Source of the DNA: Spirosoma validum
GTDB lineage: Bacteria > Bacteroidota > Bacteroidia > Cytophagales > Spirosomataceae
Direction of reading: 5' to 3'
NCBI RefSeq assembly: GCF_014699035.1
Contig: NZ_JACXAA010000003.1
Coordinates: 372,001 to 436,000 of the forward strand
Length of the DNA stretch: 64,000 bases
Shown here piece after piece: positions 63,633 to 64,000 of this stretch (position 1 is the first letter of the stretch; every line of letters starts with the position of its first letter). The notes beneath the pieces are model-generated. The model made no database searches and was not told the DNA's origin. It saw only the letters and a program-made list of their open reading frames with translations. Position numbers and translations under genes: made by a program.

Positions 63633-64000
63633 ATGGAAAAAATTCTGATAATTGACGATAATAATGATATATGCTTGCTCTTAGAGCGTTTTCTAAGTAA
63701 GCAAGGCTATAAAACAGCGTCGGTACAGCGGGGCGATGACGGACTTACCCTACTGCGAAAGGAAGCCTTTGAACTAGTAATCTGCGATTTTAAGCTTCCT
63801 GATATCGATGGCCTGGAAATGTTACGTCGGATTAAAGTAATGCATCCCACAACGGCAGTTATTATCATTACGGGATATTCTGACGTTCGAATGGCTGTTC
63901 AGACCGTTAAGCATGGCGCGTACGACTACGTAACGAAGCCGCTTTATCCCGATGAAATTCTCTACACAATAAAAGCGGCTCTTGAGCGACGAATTCAATC
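63633..64000 (+). CDS. NtrC-type response regulator, receiver part (3' end cut by window)
   Basis: From ATG 63633 a receiver domain continues to the window edge (122 codons). MEKILIIDDNNDICLLLERF, VICDFKLPDIDGLEMLRRIK, AVIIITGYSDVRMAVQTVKH and GAYDYVTKPLYPDEIL are typical of receivers attached to sigma-54 AAA+ domains, though the output domain lies outside. The acidic pair, the phospho-accepting Asp in CDFKLPD, the Thr in ITGY and the Lys in TKPL are present. It lies 90 bp downstream of a single-domain receiver gene. Confidence 0.85.
   Translation, partial: MEKILIIDDNNDICLLLERFLSKQGYKTASVQRGDDGLTLLRKEAFELVICDFKLPDIDGLEMLRRIKVMHPTTAVIIITGYSDVRMAVQTVKHGAYDYVTKPLYPDEILYTIKAALERRIQ

Overview
The window looks like chromosome from a Bacteroidota bacterium of the Cytophagales, most like Spirosoma and its relatives. 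The evidence is a PKD-repeat protein with the gliding-motility-type C-terminal sorting domain beside a PorP/SprF-family type IX secretion protein, a Bacteroidota-style NusG-like (UpxY) antiterminator, TAnnTTTG-like promoter boxes in place of strong Shine-Dalgarno sites, and stand-alone LytTR regulators. The species is an inference. No rRNA, tRNA or CRISPR array was seen.

Bases 1-22,600 hold assorted chromosomal genes. They include a DinB-like fragment, a SnoaL-like protein, the divergent type IX pair (PKD adhesin and PorP/SprF), an NRAMP-family transporter with an altered metal site, Dps, and a minus-strand group of DeoR regulator, fused 5-oxoprolinase and sugar isomerase-like protein. A NUDIX hydrolase and a DUF4406 protein run divergently from that regulator. 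A REP-associated tyrosine transposase (RAYT) sits between two large palindromes that share a 16-nt core. A PIG-L deacetylase, an Ig-like secreted protein, two separate genes resembling the halves of YjbH, and a lipoprotein follow.

Bases 23,000-54,100 are one exopolysaccharide/capsule locus, almost entirely on the minus strand. In order of transcription it runs: initiating sugar transferase (54.1 kb), Wza-like exporter, Wzc-like tyrosine autokinase, UpxY-like antiterminator, Wzm/Wzt ABC exporter, then about seventeen glycosyltransferase-like genes, three hexapeptide acyltransferases, a Wzy/ligase-like membrane protein and a VanZ-like protein, ending at 24.25 kb. A CpsB/YwqE-type tyrosine phosphatase converges on the end of the locus, so the kinase and its likely phosphatase lie near opposite ends. 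The stretches 26.9-29.2 kb and 39.4-47.8 kb are markedly more AT-rich than the rest, as in mosaic polysaccharide loci. An exact 18-nt sequence occurs in intergenic DNA outside each end of the locus.

Bases 54,600-64,000 carry two LytTR paralogues, a methyltransferase, a DoxX-like protein, a K+-dependent-type membrane pyrophosphatase fused to an OmpA-like peptidoglycan-binding domain, an orphan RND-type adaptor, two YtxH proteins, a 55-residue Lmo0937-like membrane peptide and two response regulators, the last cut by the window edge.

The most unusual items are the pyrophosphatase-OmpA fusion, the RAYT with its palindromes, the nested palindromic island at 23.8-24.24 kb, the mixed Wzy/Wzc/ABC composition of the polysaccharide locus, and the repeat-encoded tyrosine tail of the kinase.
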